From positions 33,364,229 to 33,428,228 of the forward strand of contig CM049314.1 of NCBI GenBank assembly GCA_026874595.1: a stretch of DNA of 64,000 bases, in the 5' to 3' direction. Position numbers and translations under genes: made by a program. The stretch is from Sipunculus nudus. Lineage: Eukaryota; Annelida; Sipuncula; Golfingiida; Sipunculidae. How positions within the stretch are numbered: the stretch's first letter is position 1; the number at the start of each line of letters is the position of its first letter. This document shows, piece by piece, positions 23,557 through 36,120 of the stretch. The notes beneath the pieces were generated by a model. That model searched no databases. It was not told the origin of the DNA and saw only the letters and a list, made by a program, of their open reading frames with translations.

Positions 23557-23800
23557 AGACAGGTACAAGGTATGAGCCCTTTTTGTTCAAGTGTACGTAG
23601 TAATCAGTATACCAGGGGTGTTTACACCAGTGAAATTAATTGTATGAGAGCAATTCTTTGGTATATTATTAAAATTATAAAATAAAACAGGTGATTGTGT
23701 GTAAATACAGATGTACAGAGAAGATGGTTTTGTGAATTAAGTGAAGATGGATATTGTATATTACATATTTTCACTTTTTCTTTTTGATTTTCACTCGTGT

Positions 23801-23865
<65 letters not shown>

Positions 23866-23940
23866 AGGGCTCAGTTACCATGGTAATTGCATGAGATAAG
23901 TTGGCTGTGCATCAAGAAGTTGCCTTTCTTTTGTTTAAAG
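23557..23940. repeat. ~400-bp direct duplication, copy 2
   Basis: Same order of blocks as copy 1, with a short deletion after GGGGTGTTTA and a TA/CA microsatellite at 23805-23865. The 23.0-23.5 kb spacer is unrelated. Confidence 0.9.
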
Positions 23941-24375
23941 CAACTGCGTTATTGATAAATGCTTGATTATTGTTTTGAGAAGGGAGGTATAGCGTTTATA
24001 TATTTTTGTATGCTTTATCATGCAGTGATTATGGACATAATAACTGCATAACAAGAACTAGCTGTGACAAATATATTGTTGAATAATTTTGGTGTCTTCA
24101 TAAAGTCAGCACCAACGTTACCAAATAGCCATCCGACTCCTCGTAGACATTTAATATTACAGATGAAAATATCACTTTGAAGGTGACATGAGATAGTTGG
24201 AACAAATCATGTTTATAAACGTAAATTACTCTGTTAGACGTTAAAAAAATAACCAGGTTTAATTAGTTCATACCTTAGTAATTAAGCATTGTATATGGTG
24301 CCTGCGATTTCCCTTGCGTTATTTTTACTTTTAATTTAACTGATCTGTGTAAAACACAAATGTTACTCAAAGCTG

Positions 24376-24388
24376 CCACCAGATGGTG
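24376..24388 (+). promoter_or_regulatory. CTCF-like motif
   Basis: CCACCAGATGGTG fits most of the bilaterian CTCF core (CCASYAGRKGGC). Sequence match only. Confidence 0.3.
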
Positions 24389-25224
24389 TGATGGTTGACA
24401 AGCAAGAGGACTGTCAAGTCGATCCCGCATGTACGACCAGCGTAATTTTTGCATTTAAAATGAGGAGTTTTGTTCCCGGTCATGATTGGCTTGAGATGAA
24501 AGTACGTATATATTTGAATATACAGAGGGGTGGGGGAATAATAACAGACGATGATGCATTCGCAGCCATTTCATATTTGGTTGGTTAATTTCACCCAATC
24601 ATAAAAATTTTAAGTTGGGACTATGCACCTGGTTATAAAGAGAGACCCACTCGGCTATAGAATGAAATACCCTCCATATATATGATATAAAGGGCGAGAT
24701 GTTTTTTGTACATGTATGTATGTGTATGCATATCCGCGCCAGCATTTACACTTTTAACGCCATTGTAACACTTTCTTATAATTAATTGTATAATTATGTT
24801 GTCTTTATTCCGGACCACACCTGCTACGGGGCTTGTTCACTTTAATATACACCGGTACTTCATTAATACGCAAGTCACATTTATACGCACGTCAGATACA
24901 CATAAAAAAAGAGACTGTTTACAATATATAGATATATGGCTGGGTTTTTATTGGAGGTTTTGTTTGCTTTGCCATATTTATTTGGGGAACTTGAAATGTT
25001 CATTGTTCGTTGTAACCAAAGCACTGTCACTGCATTTTAAGATGTGAACAGATGGGAAAATAAAATTGTGGTAAAGAAAGTTGTGCCATTTATATTTTAT
25101 TTGTTTGCTGAACACAACCAGACAACATCCAGTTTATGAGAACAAATTTAAGTGAGAGTTCACCAGAGTATTTTTCGTCCATTTCTGATAAATTTGACCT
25201 ATCGGTGATTTGCAATAATTGCAA

Positions 25225-25335
25225 TGAATTATGATACCATTGAAAACAATACCATTAAAATACGGTACTAATGAAATACGATATCATTGAAATATAGTAC
25301 CAATAAAATACGGTACCAATGAAGTACGGTATACC
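25225..25335. repeat. Degenerate ~17-18-bp tandem repeat
   Basis: Repeated ATACGGTACCAATGAA-like units, about six copies. Confidence 0.75.
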
Positions 25336-25509
25336 ATTGTGTTCTGCACTGACAAATAGTGATATAATGACAAAAACCGGATATTCAAGATAAATTAAAA
25401 TTCTGGACAAGTAGGCTTTTTATTGTTAACTTTAACAACTGGGTCGAGACTTGTCCTCGATGCTTCCAAGATAATTTTTTTAAATAATTATTTTAGGCCC
25501 CCACCGTAA

Positions 25510-25523
25510 GGTCACGTGTGACC
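25510..25523. promoter_or_regulatory. Inverted repeat GGTCA-CGTG-TGACC containing an E-box
   Basis: GGTCACGTGTGACC: 5-6 bp inverted arms around CACGTG. Possible bHLH or nuclear-receptor site; no context supports either. Confidence 0.25.
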
Positions 25524-27498
25524 GTCGGTCCCACCTCAAATATCTGTAAAATCCTGCTGCTCTCTCGACCATATTTTACAGACATACTCCGTACATGACT
25601 GAAATGTGCATGATTATAACATGCATGCACATGACGTCAGCCCTGTTTAGCGACTCTCTGCGGTTCAAAATGATTTCTTTTACTTTCCTTCAGATAAGTC
25701 CGTAAATAAGAGTCTTCTTATCATAAAAAAAGGATTCCTTGAAGCTAAAGGGATTCAATGAATACTATATTAAACGGAATTATTTTCAGACTGATGTCAC
25801 CACAGAACTTCGATTTTTTTATTTTTTCATAAATGGGGGGAAAAATCTTTCAACTTTTACCAATTATCTCAGCAGGAGCTGTTAGCATAAAATGTTGCAG
25901 ATTTATTTCTGGGTCATAAACATGATAGCCATCATTATTGATAACCTGTCCCTCGGGTTCTCTTTTTTCAAACTGTTTAGTTTACAAATTCGTCCCTGTT
26001 GCTCCCAGTTAAAACAGGTTTATCAGGGTAACTAAATAGCGGAGCAGTCCTTTTTCCTTTTTGAAATCCAGTTTGCATTTTGCGAGTATTTTGAATTTAT
26101 ATGGGGTTCTTATTATGGTTGGGGGATGTTTGGGTGGGGACCAAACTATCAGGGATGGCGGGTATATAACTATATTCGTGCCTCTAGGGCCTTGTTTTAT
26201 AGTGTAATAAAATATTTCGATGCACAGTAAGAAAGACCAAGCTTTAAAATTAAATGGGATGATGTTTAAACCAGGTATTGTAAGAAAATGGTGTTTCATT
26301 CAACTGACTCTGAGACACATATTACCTTAATTAAAGTATACAGTGCACTGCAGATTCTCTTAAGAACTTTAAATTAGGTCCCTCCGGAATTGCTCCTTTT
26401 CAAGACAGTCGAGTAAGAACTACCGGTAGTAATGAGTTCTGTCCGCCGGCGACCCGGGTTCTACTATGAAAATTCGAGATCCTGTTGAGCTCAAGCTTGT
26501 TTACCACACTCGACCACAAAGTATATTTATTCGGCTTAAATTAATATTCAACCCTGGCCTATAATCAGCTACTGTACGATATGTTGCGAACCGTGTTTGG
26601 GGGATTTTGGGGTTATTATACAGGTCATGCATTCATGAATTTGATAGGGTCATTTGTTGCAAGTCTTAACTACTTGTAAATATGGTAAATTACTTTAAAA
26701 TTAACAGTCGTAGTTTAGTTTGGCTTTCAGATATGCACCAGGGATTTCATTTAAAACATTGATAATTTTAATACATGTATATAAAAATATCATGGAAACT
26801 ATTTATATATTATTCAGGGTATTGGCTGTTAAAACAAGAATGGATCAGTATTTTAGCCAGCTGACCTTATCGAGCCATATACTATATTATTGCTCCAGCC
26901 TGTCTTCTCTCGCACCTTTCGCCAGCCCTTAAAATAAATATACCAGTAAGAAAACAACGCAGCGGCGAGTTATTGTCTGTTTCGCTGTAGACTTTAATTT
27001 TCCATATATTGTGTTCGCTTGAACTTCGCATCCACAGAACCTTGAAATACCCAATATGGAAGTCAACTTCACAAAATACTTACCTTTGCAGCATGCCGGG
27101 CCCTGTAGTGTAATTAGTTCTAATTGATCGAGGATGCACACATATCAAATCTCACATAAAAGATATAAAGTGTAATTTAAAACTGTTTAATAAAAGATTT
27201 AAAGCTCGCCATATCAGTTTATTGTAAAATGAAGTGTTTGTGTAGGCCTATATATACATAGATACCGGTATATCTAAATTAATTCATACCTTGAATAATT
27301 TTTGGTTGATCTAGAATTGCAAACAAAAGAGAATATTCTCAAATTTGGACATTTCATTGAAATTTTGGTCAAATACTTTTTTGTTACCAGCTGCTGCCAT
27401 TTAGCCCACTCTCAATGAAAGGTGCAGTGCTATTTTTAGCTAATAATTAGCCAGCATTTCACAGCTGGCGCACCTGTTTGGCACCCTGTGACCCCCCT

Positions 27499-27512
27499 AG
27501 CACCATCTGGCG
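27499..27512 (-). promoter_or_regulatory. CTCF-like motif, opposite orientation
   Basis: On the minus strand CGCCAGATGGTGCT shares CCAGATGGTG with the site at 24376. It lies ~240 bp upstream of the SELENOT start. Confidence 0.28.
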
Positions 27513-27744
27513 ATCGTCAAATAATATACTACATTCAATAATAATATTTTAAATGAGCTAAAACGTTCCATTTTCTGGAACAGGTCATGAAAAAATATAG
27601 ATTATTATCCCTGTTATCAGTCACTTTTGTTTAAATTTTAATATAACCATAATTTACGATATTAGTGAGCTGCGTCAATACGAAACTAAAATTGTGACAC
27701 GTGAGCCTGTCGGTTTGTGCAAGGGTCATCGCGTGCAGGAGAAC

Positions 27745-27762
27745 TGGCTCAACATGGCGGAG
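27745..27762 (+). promoter_or_regulatory. SELENOT: SELENOT start region with YY1-like site over the ATG
   Basis: CTCAACATGGCGGAG places ATG 27754-27756 inside a YY1-type AANATGGCG motif. Position -3 is A and +4 is G, a good Kozak context. YY1 sites overlapping start codons are common in housekeeping TATA-less genes (general knowledge). Confidence 0.5.
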
Positions 27763-27917
27763 TGGTCGCACCTCGCGGCCGTCGCCGTATTTATGTGCTT
27801 TGCCTTGGTAACATGGAGAGACCTAGCTCAACCTGTCCAAGGGCAGATGACACCTAAAGATATTCCAGCCCCGAAATTATCTAAGTTTGCGGGGCCAACA
27901 CTCAGATTTTTATTCTG
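27754..27917 (+). CDS. SELENOT: SELENOT exon 1 (signal peptide region)
   Basis: 54 codons plus TG; donor ctg|gtaggt. It encodes MAEWSHLAAVAVFMCFALV and ends GPTLRFLF-C, the strand before the redox motif. Confidence 0.95.
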
Positions 27918-30900
27918 GTAGGTATTATCATGAGTACGTGATTGATCGCGAGGTCTTGATCGTGATTGTGATGTACAGGTTCACGTTTGGGGGGGAGGGG
28001 GGGGGGGGGGTTGTTATAGCATGACGTAAACGTACAAAGGCCGGAAATTCCGATGTAAATTTGGTTTACATCAGAGTACTAAAGTGTATTTTGTCTGATT
28101 GTACAGTGTCAATACATTGACACACTACACTGTCTGATTAAAATCTCAGATTTAAACTTTGATGGAAGATCATTAAATGATGTGGACCAAAATTTTGAAC
28201 AGTTTATCATGTGAACAATCAGAAAGTTTAATGTTGTGTTTTTTTATTTGAATCTATAGCAGTCCTTTTAATTAAATTTATTTTGTTTACATTATTTCTT
28301 TTTAAAGTATTAATGAGCACTTTTCAAATTTAATTATATATATGAAAACTTGAACACCCTATCACTAAAATTCATTGGTCCAATTCCAAACTGCACTTTA
28401 TTCCAGCTTTCTTTTTGAATGATATCTTTAAAAGAACACCAAGTTAATATAAGCTTAAAATTTCTCTTTAACACAAAAACAAAAAATCTGGCTATTAATA
28501 AGATAAAAAGTAATACTATATCATGTGAAAAAGTATTGTTTTATTGGGACATAAAGTACAAATGACTCTGTGAATCTTTAACTATTTGGAGATGCACAAA
28601 CCTGACATCAGAGGGGATCCACCCATTGCTTTTAGTTAATGCATGCAACTTTGTAATGATAGATCCTCCCAGTGTCGGGGTTGGTGTAATTGTAATAACC
28701 TATAATCGATTACAATTTTTCAAATAATTGAATGTAAATTGTAATTTGGCAAAGTTTGATCACCAGTTAATGTAATTGTAATGATTACAAGGATAAGAAT
28801 AGATGTAATTTCAATTTATTTCCAATTATTCATGGAAGAGCCAAAAACCCCTTTCCCTTGTCCTGTTTATTAAAACCCTTCTGGGTAAGGAATATGAGCT
28901 ATGATTAATTATTAAATATTACACATGTATGTAATAAGCTTGATATGTAGTATGCCTTCTAGTTATACATATATTATTTATTATATACTAGCCATAAACT
29001 TTTTTTTTCAAATTGACCTTGCAGCAATGTAGATTAGAATGCATACATATGTCCAGAGCTTCCTGACGACAAGTATGGGCTTTTTACATTTCACACTCAC
29101 TGATAGAAAGGATTATTTGGCTGGAACATACTTGTACTGATCTTATTACATCAGTGTATATCTGCTAATTAATTGCGTGAAAATCAGCTCTACCTTACCC
29201 ATCATCTTATTTAGTCCATATCTTCTAGTAAACCTTGTTAGTGAAACATTAGTCATGACAGTTCTACCTGAACACTATTTTCATAACCTGTTATGGCAAG
29301 GGGATAAGTGGCTTTGGTATAATACGTCGTCATTTTCAACAGCTATTTCATTGTGCGTTTGTATGAGCCATGACGCAGCTGCTCCCAAGGTGCTGCTGTG
29401 TGTGTAAACAACAGATTACTTGCGTCTGACACACAGACATATTACAACTGTGCACCATTTGGTTAGTTGGGCACCTTGAGTCCTAAGTGGTTAGGCAAAG
29501 GGATGATTTCTTAGATCCCAGGCAATTGTAACAGATTTGTATGCTGGTAAATTGTTATCCAACTAGATTTATCTTCTTTAACAATGAGAGAGTCACTGGA
29601 ACAAAAGAGGCTGATGATCTAGGAAGGATAGATAGATAAATAGATATATTTTATTCACAACAACAAACACATACAGATCACAATAAAATGGATAAATATA
29701 AAATATACATATATCTATCAAAATTATATTCATAAAATCTGCAAGTGTTAAAAGCCATGAAAAAGGAGCACTAAAAAGTAACCTTACATTTGTGAGGTAT
29801 ACTTATTTCCATAGTGGACCTTGAAACACATTTAACAAGATGGCAGACCATGCATACAATTTAGATAATTTATCATATTAGTTGATTTCAAAATGCTGAC
29901 TGAGACTATCGAACATGGAAACACTTAGTCATGTACATATGTCAGTCAGTTACATATATGTAAAACTATTGACTACAGTATTTTAAAAATTACAGTGATA
30001 ATAATAGTTACATGTATAGTTTAAAATGACTGAGTGTTCATAACTAAAAAAAAAAACTAAGAGTGACTAAGACATTCATGTAACTGTGAGTTACATCTAT
30101 TAAATACTGTGACTAAGAGATTCAAGGATAAAAAGTGACCAAGATTAATAATTATGTAATAAAAATTCCATTTTCCAGTTCCTTCATTTTCCTAAATAAG
30201 TAGTCTTTGCAGTTCTTCATAAATAATCTCTTACTGTTTGAAGTTTTAATACTAGATGGCAATTCATTCCATAATTTTATTCCATTAAATTTAAAACTAT
30301 ATTTACCCTGAGTTTTGACTTGAGGTACAACATAAGCTTGATTACTTCTTTGTGTGTTATAACAATGTCTAACAGGTTCCATATCACTAAGGTATGCCGG
30401 AGCATGATGAACATGAGTATTATACATTAGACCCAGTGTTAAATATTCAACCCTATGTGAAACATCCAACCATTTCAGCTTTTTAAAGTCACTTACTCTT
30501 AGGCTTTGTCTATTTGAATAATTTCTGACAAAACATACCATTTTATTTTGAGCAGTCTGAAGCCTAGTCTTCAGTTTTTTATGAAGTCCCCGGTACCAAG
30601 TGTTACAAGCATAATCAAAAATTCCCTGTAGTAGTGAAGAGCATAACAATTTTCTTTCCCTGAAATTCAAATTTGCATGTTTCCTGTACAGAAATTTTAT
30701 TCTAGTATTTATTTTACTTATGACTGTATTGCCCATGATGTTTCCAGAGAGGGTCTGATCTAGTACTACCCCTAGATATTTAACATGTTCTTTAGAGATA
30801 ATGTCCACAGAGTTACATTTAATGGATAACATGTTTCTTTTTCTTAATCTTCGGCTGGATGCAAATAAAATACTTTCAGTTTTACACAGATGAATGGAAA

Positions 30901-33900
30901 GCCTATTTTCCTCCAACCATACACACAATGACTCTAATTCAAGTGAAAGTTTACATTCTATCTCCTTAGGATCTCTCCCACTTACTATTAAAGCAGAATC
31001 GTCTGCATATAAGACTAAATCACATCCTACTGAACATTTCATATCATTTACATATATGGTAAATAACAAAGGTCCTAAAATGGAACCTTGTGGTACCCCA
31101 CATGTAACATTCTCATAATTAGACCGTACATTATTGATTTCCACAAATTGTCTTCTGTCATTTAGATAAGACTCGAACCATGAAACAGCGGAAGTATTCA
31201 ATCCAATTGCCTGTAATTTGGTAGTTAAAATATTGTGATCTACAGTATCAAAAGCCTTCTGCAGATCTATAAGTACCATGCCAGTGTAAATTCCACTATC
31301 CATATTAAATCTTATTTTATCTGTAAGATGTGTTAGAGCAGTGTTAGTGGAAAAACCAGGCCTAAATCCTGATTGATACTGATAGAACAAATTTTTGGTT
31401 CCAAGATAAGAATACAATTGATCATATGCTACCCTTTCTAAAATTTTGGATATGACTGGTAAGATTGAGACAGGTCTGTAATTTCCTTCATAATTTCTAT
31501 CACCTTTTTTAAAGAGTGGGACTACTCTGGCTATTTTGAAATCAGTGGGAACTGTTGACGTTTGTAGGGATAGATTTATTATAAAAGTAATAGGTGCTGC
31601 TATCGAGTATGCACCATCTTTAAGAAATTTTGCTGAAATTAAATTATTCCAGTAGATTTTGCAACATTTAACCCTCTTAATAATTTTACAATGGTTTCCT
31701 CATTGACCACAGAAAATTTGAATCCACTTGCAATTACAATTTGTTTCTTATAAAACTCAAAAACCTTTTTCTTATCATATGGCCTGAAAGTAAGTTTATC
31801 TACAAGTTTGCTTGCAATATTGCAGAAAAATTCATTAAATCTGTTTGCAACAAATTTTGGTTCAAAACATCCCTCTTCATCATTATTTTTCAGCCCTATA
31901 TTAATATTTCCTTTCTTTGTTTTAGTGGGGATGCCCATGTTTCTCAGTGTGTTCCATAGTCTTTTTGGTTCATTTTGGTTTTCACTTAATTCATTTCTAA
32001 CAAAATTTCTCTTGGCTTTACATATTTCTCTTTGCGTTTTGTTTCTAAGTTTCTTATACTCACTAAAAATACTGCTGTCTTTAGTTTTCCTGAATTTAAA
32101 CCAAGCTCTATCTCTCTCACTAATCATGTTTAAGATGTAGCTAGAGAACCATGGTTCCGTACCATTTTTAAGTCTAACAGTTTTAACTGGAGCAACACTG
32201 TCTACAACCTTAAGAAACAAGTCACTAAATCCTCTCCAGGCTAAATTTATATTTTCACATTTATATACAGCTGACCAATTTACCTGTTTCAGTTCATCAT
32301 TGAAACATGTAGCATTATAGTTTCTCATAGACCTTATTTTGGTTACATTGTGTTTGTTTATAATACCCCAAGCAATTTTTCGTGTGCAAAAGGTTACATT
32401 ATGGTCACTGATTTTAGCTGGGAGAACCCCATAATGTTTTATTTTTTCTGAGTCTGACACTAAGATTAGATCAATGCATGTTTCTGATGTATCAGTTATT
32501 CTAGTAGGTTCTTCTATGATCTGTTTCATATCAAATATCCTAAGAAAGTTATTTAAATCTTTTACAAGTTTATTTCTCCTTTTATTTAGAACATCAGTAT
32601 TGAAGTCTCCTAATATGTAACATTCCTGCTGTATCATTGCAGGGGAATTTATCAGATTGTCCTCTAGTTTATTATAAAAATCCAAGTCCTTAGGGGGTCT
32701 ATAACCCACCCCAAATAGTATAGGTTTAGTCTTTGGGAGTAGAATGTCCACAGCCAAAAATTAAAATTCTGCTTTACACAAATCCTCTCTGCGGTTGTAT
32801 GCAATATTGTTCTTGATAAACAGACACACTCCACCACCCTCACGGTTTCTGTCCTGTCTTTCAATGCAATATCCTGGTACACTTGCCTCGTCATCAGTGA
32901 CTGAACTGTCAAGCCAGGTCTCTGTTACAGCGATGGCCGCAGCGTTGTATGTCTTAGCAAGCAGGTGGATTTCATCCATTTTTGGCAAAATGCTACGAGC
33001 ATTAAAATGTATAAAATGCAAGCCTCGTTGTTGGAAACAGTCATATTGGTTGGTATAAGGTGTGGAAAGATCATTATCCTGAGGACTTAGTAATTGTTGT
33101 GATTCATCCTCTATGTTACTGTCGTTATAGATTTCAGTTCCATATAAAGATGAATTTGGCAGTTCTGACAGCATGCAGATGTCACATACAAAGTTTATCT
33201 CAGATGAATTATTATATTGAGCGTTTGTTATCTGTGACTGACAAGCTATATGAGTCCAATTGAAACAGTAGTCACATTCAATAGCACGGCTATTTTTTAC
33301 GAACGGCTTTACTGCATTTTGTACATGGATATTTGGGTTGACGAGTAGGCCCTGGGTTCACAGCAATATCCCCACTTCGTAATAAAATAATAGAAGTCAA
33401 AACTTCAATAGATTTTCCATACTCTTGGTACTTTGGGTTGTCATTATTGCGTCTAGGTTTCTTTGCCGCCATTGACATGGGCGATAATACAGTGTCCACA
33501 ACACTGAAAGGTCCAAACTTTGTTGAAGGAGTCCAGTTTTTGCTTAAGAGCCAATCTTCACTAAAATATCCATTTACTTGCCTGTTTACTTGTAAAATCA
33601 TGTTGTTGTGTTGGTCTATAACACGGTAAAAATATAAAATGGTCATCAAAACAAACAGGTTGCTATGCATGGCCGCCATCTTGTCACGTGATGATTATAT
33701 TAGAATTACCTTTAGTGCCTTTATGTGAATCACTGATTTGCAAGTATATATTATTGTATTTACTTCATGTTTACTAATATCATATATATACCTTGCTGTC
33801 TTCATTATGGCATGATGATCATCATGAAAAGGGGTGTTAACAGAATGTTTAATGAATAGTATAACATTTTTGCAATTGATACAGGTGTACCTTGTGTATT

Positions 33901-36068
33901 GAAACAAAAGTTGCTGTCTTCACAGGCATTTGTCTTGAACCAACATTTGATTAATTAGTGAGCACAAAATACTATTCATTGATGACCAATATCTCCTGGT
34001 GCTTGTCAAATTAATTGCAAATAACTGTCTCCTTGCCAGGTACAAGAGTATAAAATAAAAGAGTTCATAATACCATCTTAGCACACCTGATTTTATCTTT
34101 GTATTTTAATGACGGCCATAAATTTTAGATTAAATTGATAAGGAACATGTTTGACAAATTCTGCTTTCTCATGATGGTCTAGACAATTTCTTCAAGCAAT
34201 TAAAAGTGAACTTTTGCTATTTCTTCAACTTTCTTGTGATAAACGTGACTACTTTATGGGAAATAAACTTGAGATGAAACATGGGTTTAATATTCACAGT
34301 GTTCTCTAAGGTTAAAATTATTTTATTGTATCACACTCTGAATCTTTCCATAATAAACATAGTTAGGGAGTGCTATTTTAGTTCAGCAAAAATAGACATG
34401 TGCTTATTGAAGGGTTCCCAAACCAAGAACAAGTAAAGAATTTTGAAAATTAAAATTCATTTACTAAAATGCATGATTTCTGTTGGTAAATTTAGTAATA
34501 ATTTGATGAACCTCATGAACCACATTTTGCAATGAAATGGCCATAGTCATTTGTAAACCCCATTAATTTTAGTATTATGGTCATGAAAAAAGTTGTGAAA
34601 ATCTGTCATTGGCACTTCTGTTAAATGTTCCATCTTTTTCTGAATTATGGGTTAAAATGAAATAAAAAATTTAATGTGATTTTGTCTGATTCAAATTGTT
34701 TCTAAAAATATACTTAACCATTTCTTTGCAATATATATTCCGGGCTTGGCAATTCAACTGATCCCTTGCCTTGGTAAGTGAAAGTCTGGTGGTAGGACAA
34801 CCAAAACTGACTCACTTTCCCAACTTGGCAAGTGGGGCCAATATCATATTGATAATCCCTTGTTATCTAATATCACCACTGTTTATCTTTACAAATAATT
34901 AAATGAAATAGAAGTAACAACAAAAATTTACCAATGTTTATCATCAACAAAACTGGCAATAAAACCATGCGGAACATGCTATGTGTTTATGGCTGTTATT
35001 TTTGTGGGGCAAGTAAAAATTCATGATGGGCAAGTAATAGCTAGATATTACATGCCCAACTTTACAAAATGTTCATGCTGAGCACTGTGCCAAAATCAGT
35101 CAAACTTAATGAGATGTTTTTGTTATTTTTCAGTTATTCCTGAGGGTACAGGAAGGTGTATGAGCAGTTCGCCCACGCCATACACCAGAAGTACCCCGAC
35201 CTTACCGTGGTCGGAGATAACTACCCTCCCCCTCCCATTCAACAATACATCGCACAGTTCCTTGGTATATTTAAATTGATGTTGATATTCGCCATAGCCA
35301 TGGGCCAAAACCCCTTCCCATATTTAAATCAAGAGACCCCAAGCTTTTATCAGTGGGCCATGGAGAACAAAGTGAGTATATATTTTACATTTACTTTATA
35401 TTATATATATAGTAAATATATATATATTATATTTTCATAAATTGCTCTTTCTGATGATTATCAAAATGGAATTGTTCTGATTAACAAAAGTATTAACCGG
35501 TAGAATTCAGATAATCTGTGGTTTGGCAATAACTATTACGACTATGGATTAATCTATTTAAGTTCTAGATATGGAAATTTATCAAGGGATCCAGATCATA
35601 ATATATATATATATATATATATATATCATGAGCAAAGTATAATAATATTAATTATGTATTTACATTCCTAATGTTGTACTACTTTAAGAGAAGGAAAAAA
35701 ATCATGTCATATGAGTGACACACAGCTGGCATACTTGAAAATTTTTTAAATTGTGCTTATATATTCATTTATATAATGAAAGTACTATGTGATCAAGGCC
35801 ATGAATTTGAGCAGATTGGGGCAGGCACTGCCTTGGTCCTAGGATTCTGGCCGTGGGAAACATGTAGGCTCAGACTACATTTCTAGTTTACCCTGTGTTG
35901 GCCATCATTGCATGTTGTATGGATAATGTCTTACTTTTAAGATAAAAGTTCCATTTTTTCTTTTACAGATTTATGCCTGTTTGATGGTTTTCTTTTTGAG
36001 CAATGCAATAGAAGGACAGTTAGTGTCAACCGGTGCCTTTGAAATAAACTTCAATGGTAAGACTTGTC

Positions 36069-36120
<52 letters not shown>

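Larger units (their letters stand above)
21191..27753. other. Intergenic region between GCC2 and SELENOT
   Basis: No credible coding region on either strand. Contents listed separately: a 17-bp tandem array, a duplicated ~400-bp block with TA microsatellites, a degenerate 17-18-bp repeat at 25225-25335, and two CTCF-like motifs. The rest is AT-rich and featureless to my reading. Confidence 0.7.
29622..33690 (-). mobile_element. CR1/L2-like non-LTR retrotransposon (LINE), nearly full length, broken
   Basis: On the minus strand, in order: CACGTG and a YY1 site, an N-terminal segment with a 2A-like motif, a Cys/His zinc-finger segment, an APE-type endonuclease and a reverse transcriptase. The 3' end carries AATAAA and a TATC/TATT tail (29620-29655). 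Order and motifs (FNARS, TETWL, GDFN, SDH; GFRPGFST, CGVPQGS, YADD) place it in the CR1/L2/Jockey-related group. Coding is interrupted by an extra A in a poly(A) run near 33292-33297, an in-frame TAA at 32761-32763 and a frameshift near 31646-31650. It sits antisense in SELENOT intron 1. Confidence 0.9.
27918..35133 (+). other. SELENOT: SELENOT intron 1
   Basis: 7.2-kb intron holding a G-rich run (27989-28010), degenerate GTAATTGTAAT repeats (28680-28830) and the antisense LINE at 29622-33690. The stretches 28830-29620 and 33700-35100 show no gene or recognisable element. Confidence 0.85.

Noticed and set aside
27694-27753. Upstream in-frame start for SELENOT
   Set aside because: The codon at 27694 is GTG, not ATG, and the extension lacks signal-peptide character; ATG 27754 has a better context.
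31741-32140. + strand ORFs of 72-110 codons
   Set aside because: Antisense shadows of the LINE endonuclease region, with low-complexity Phe/Leu content.
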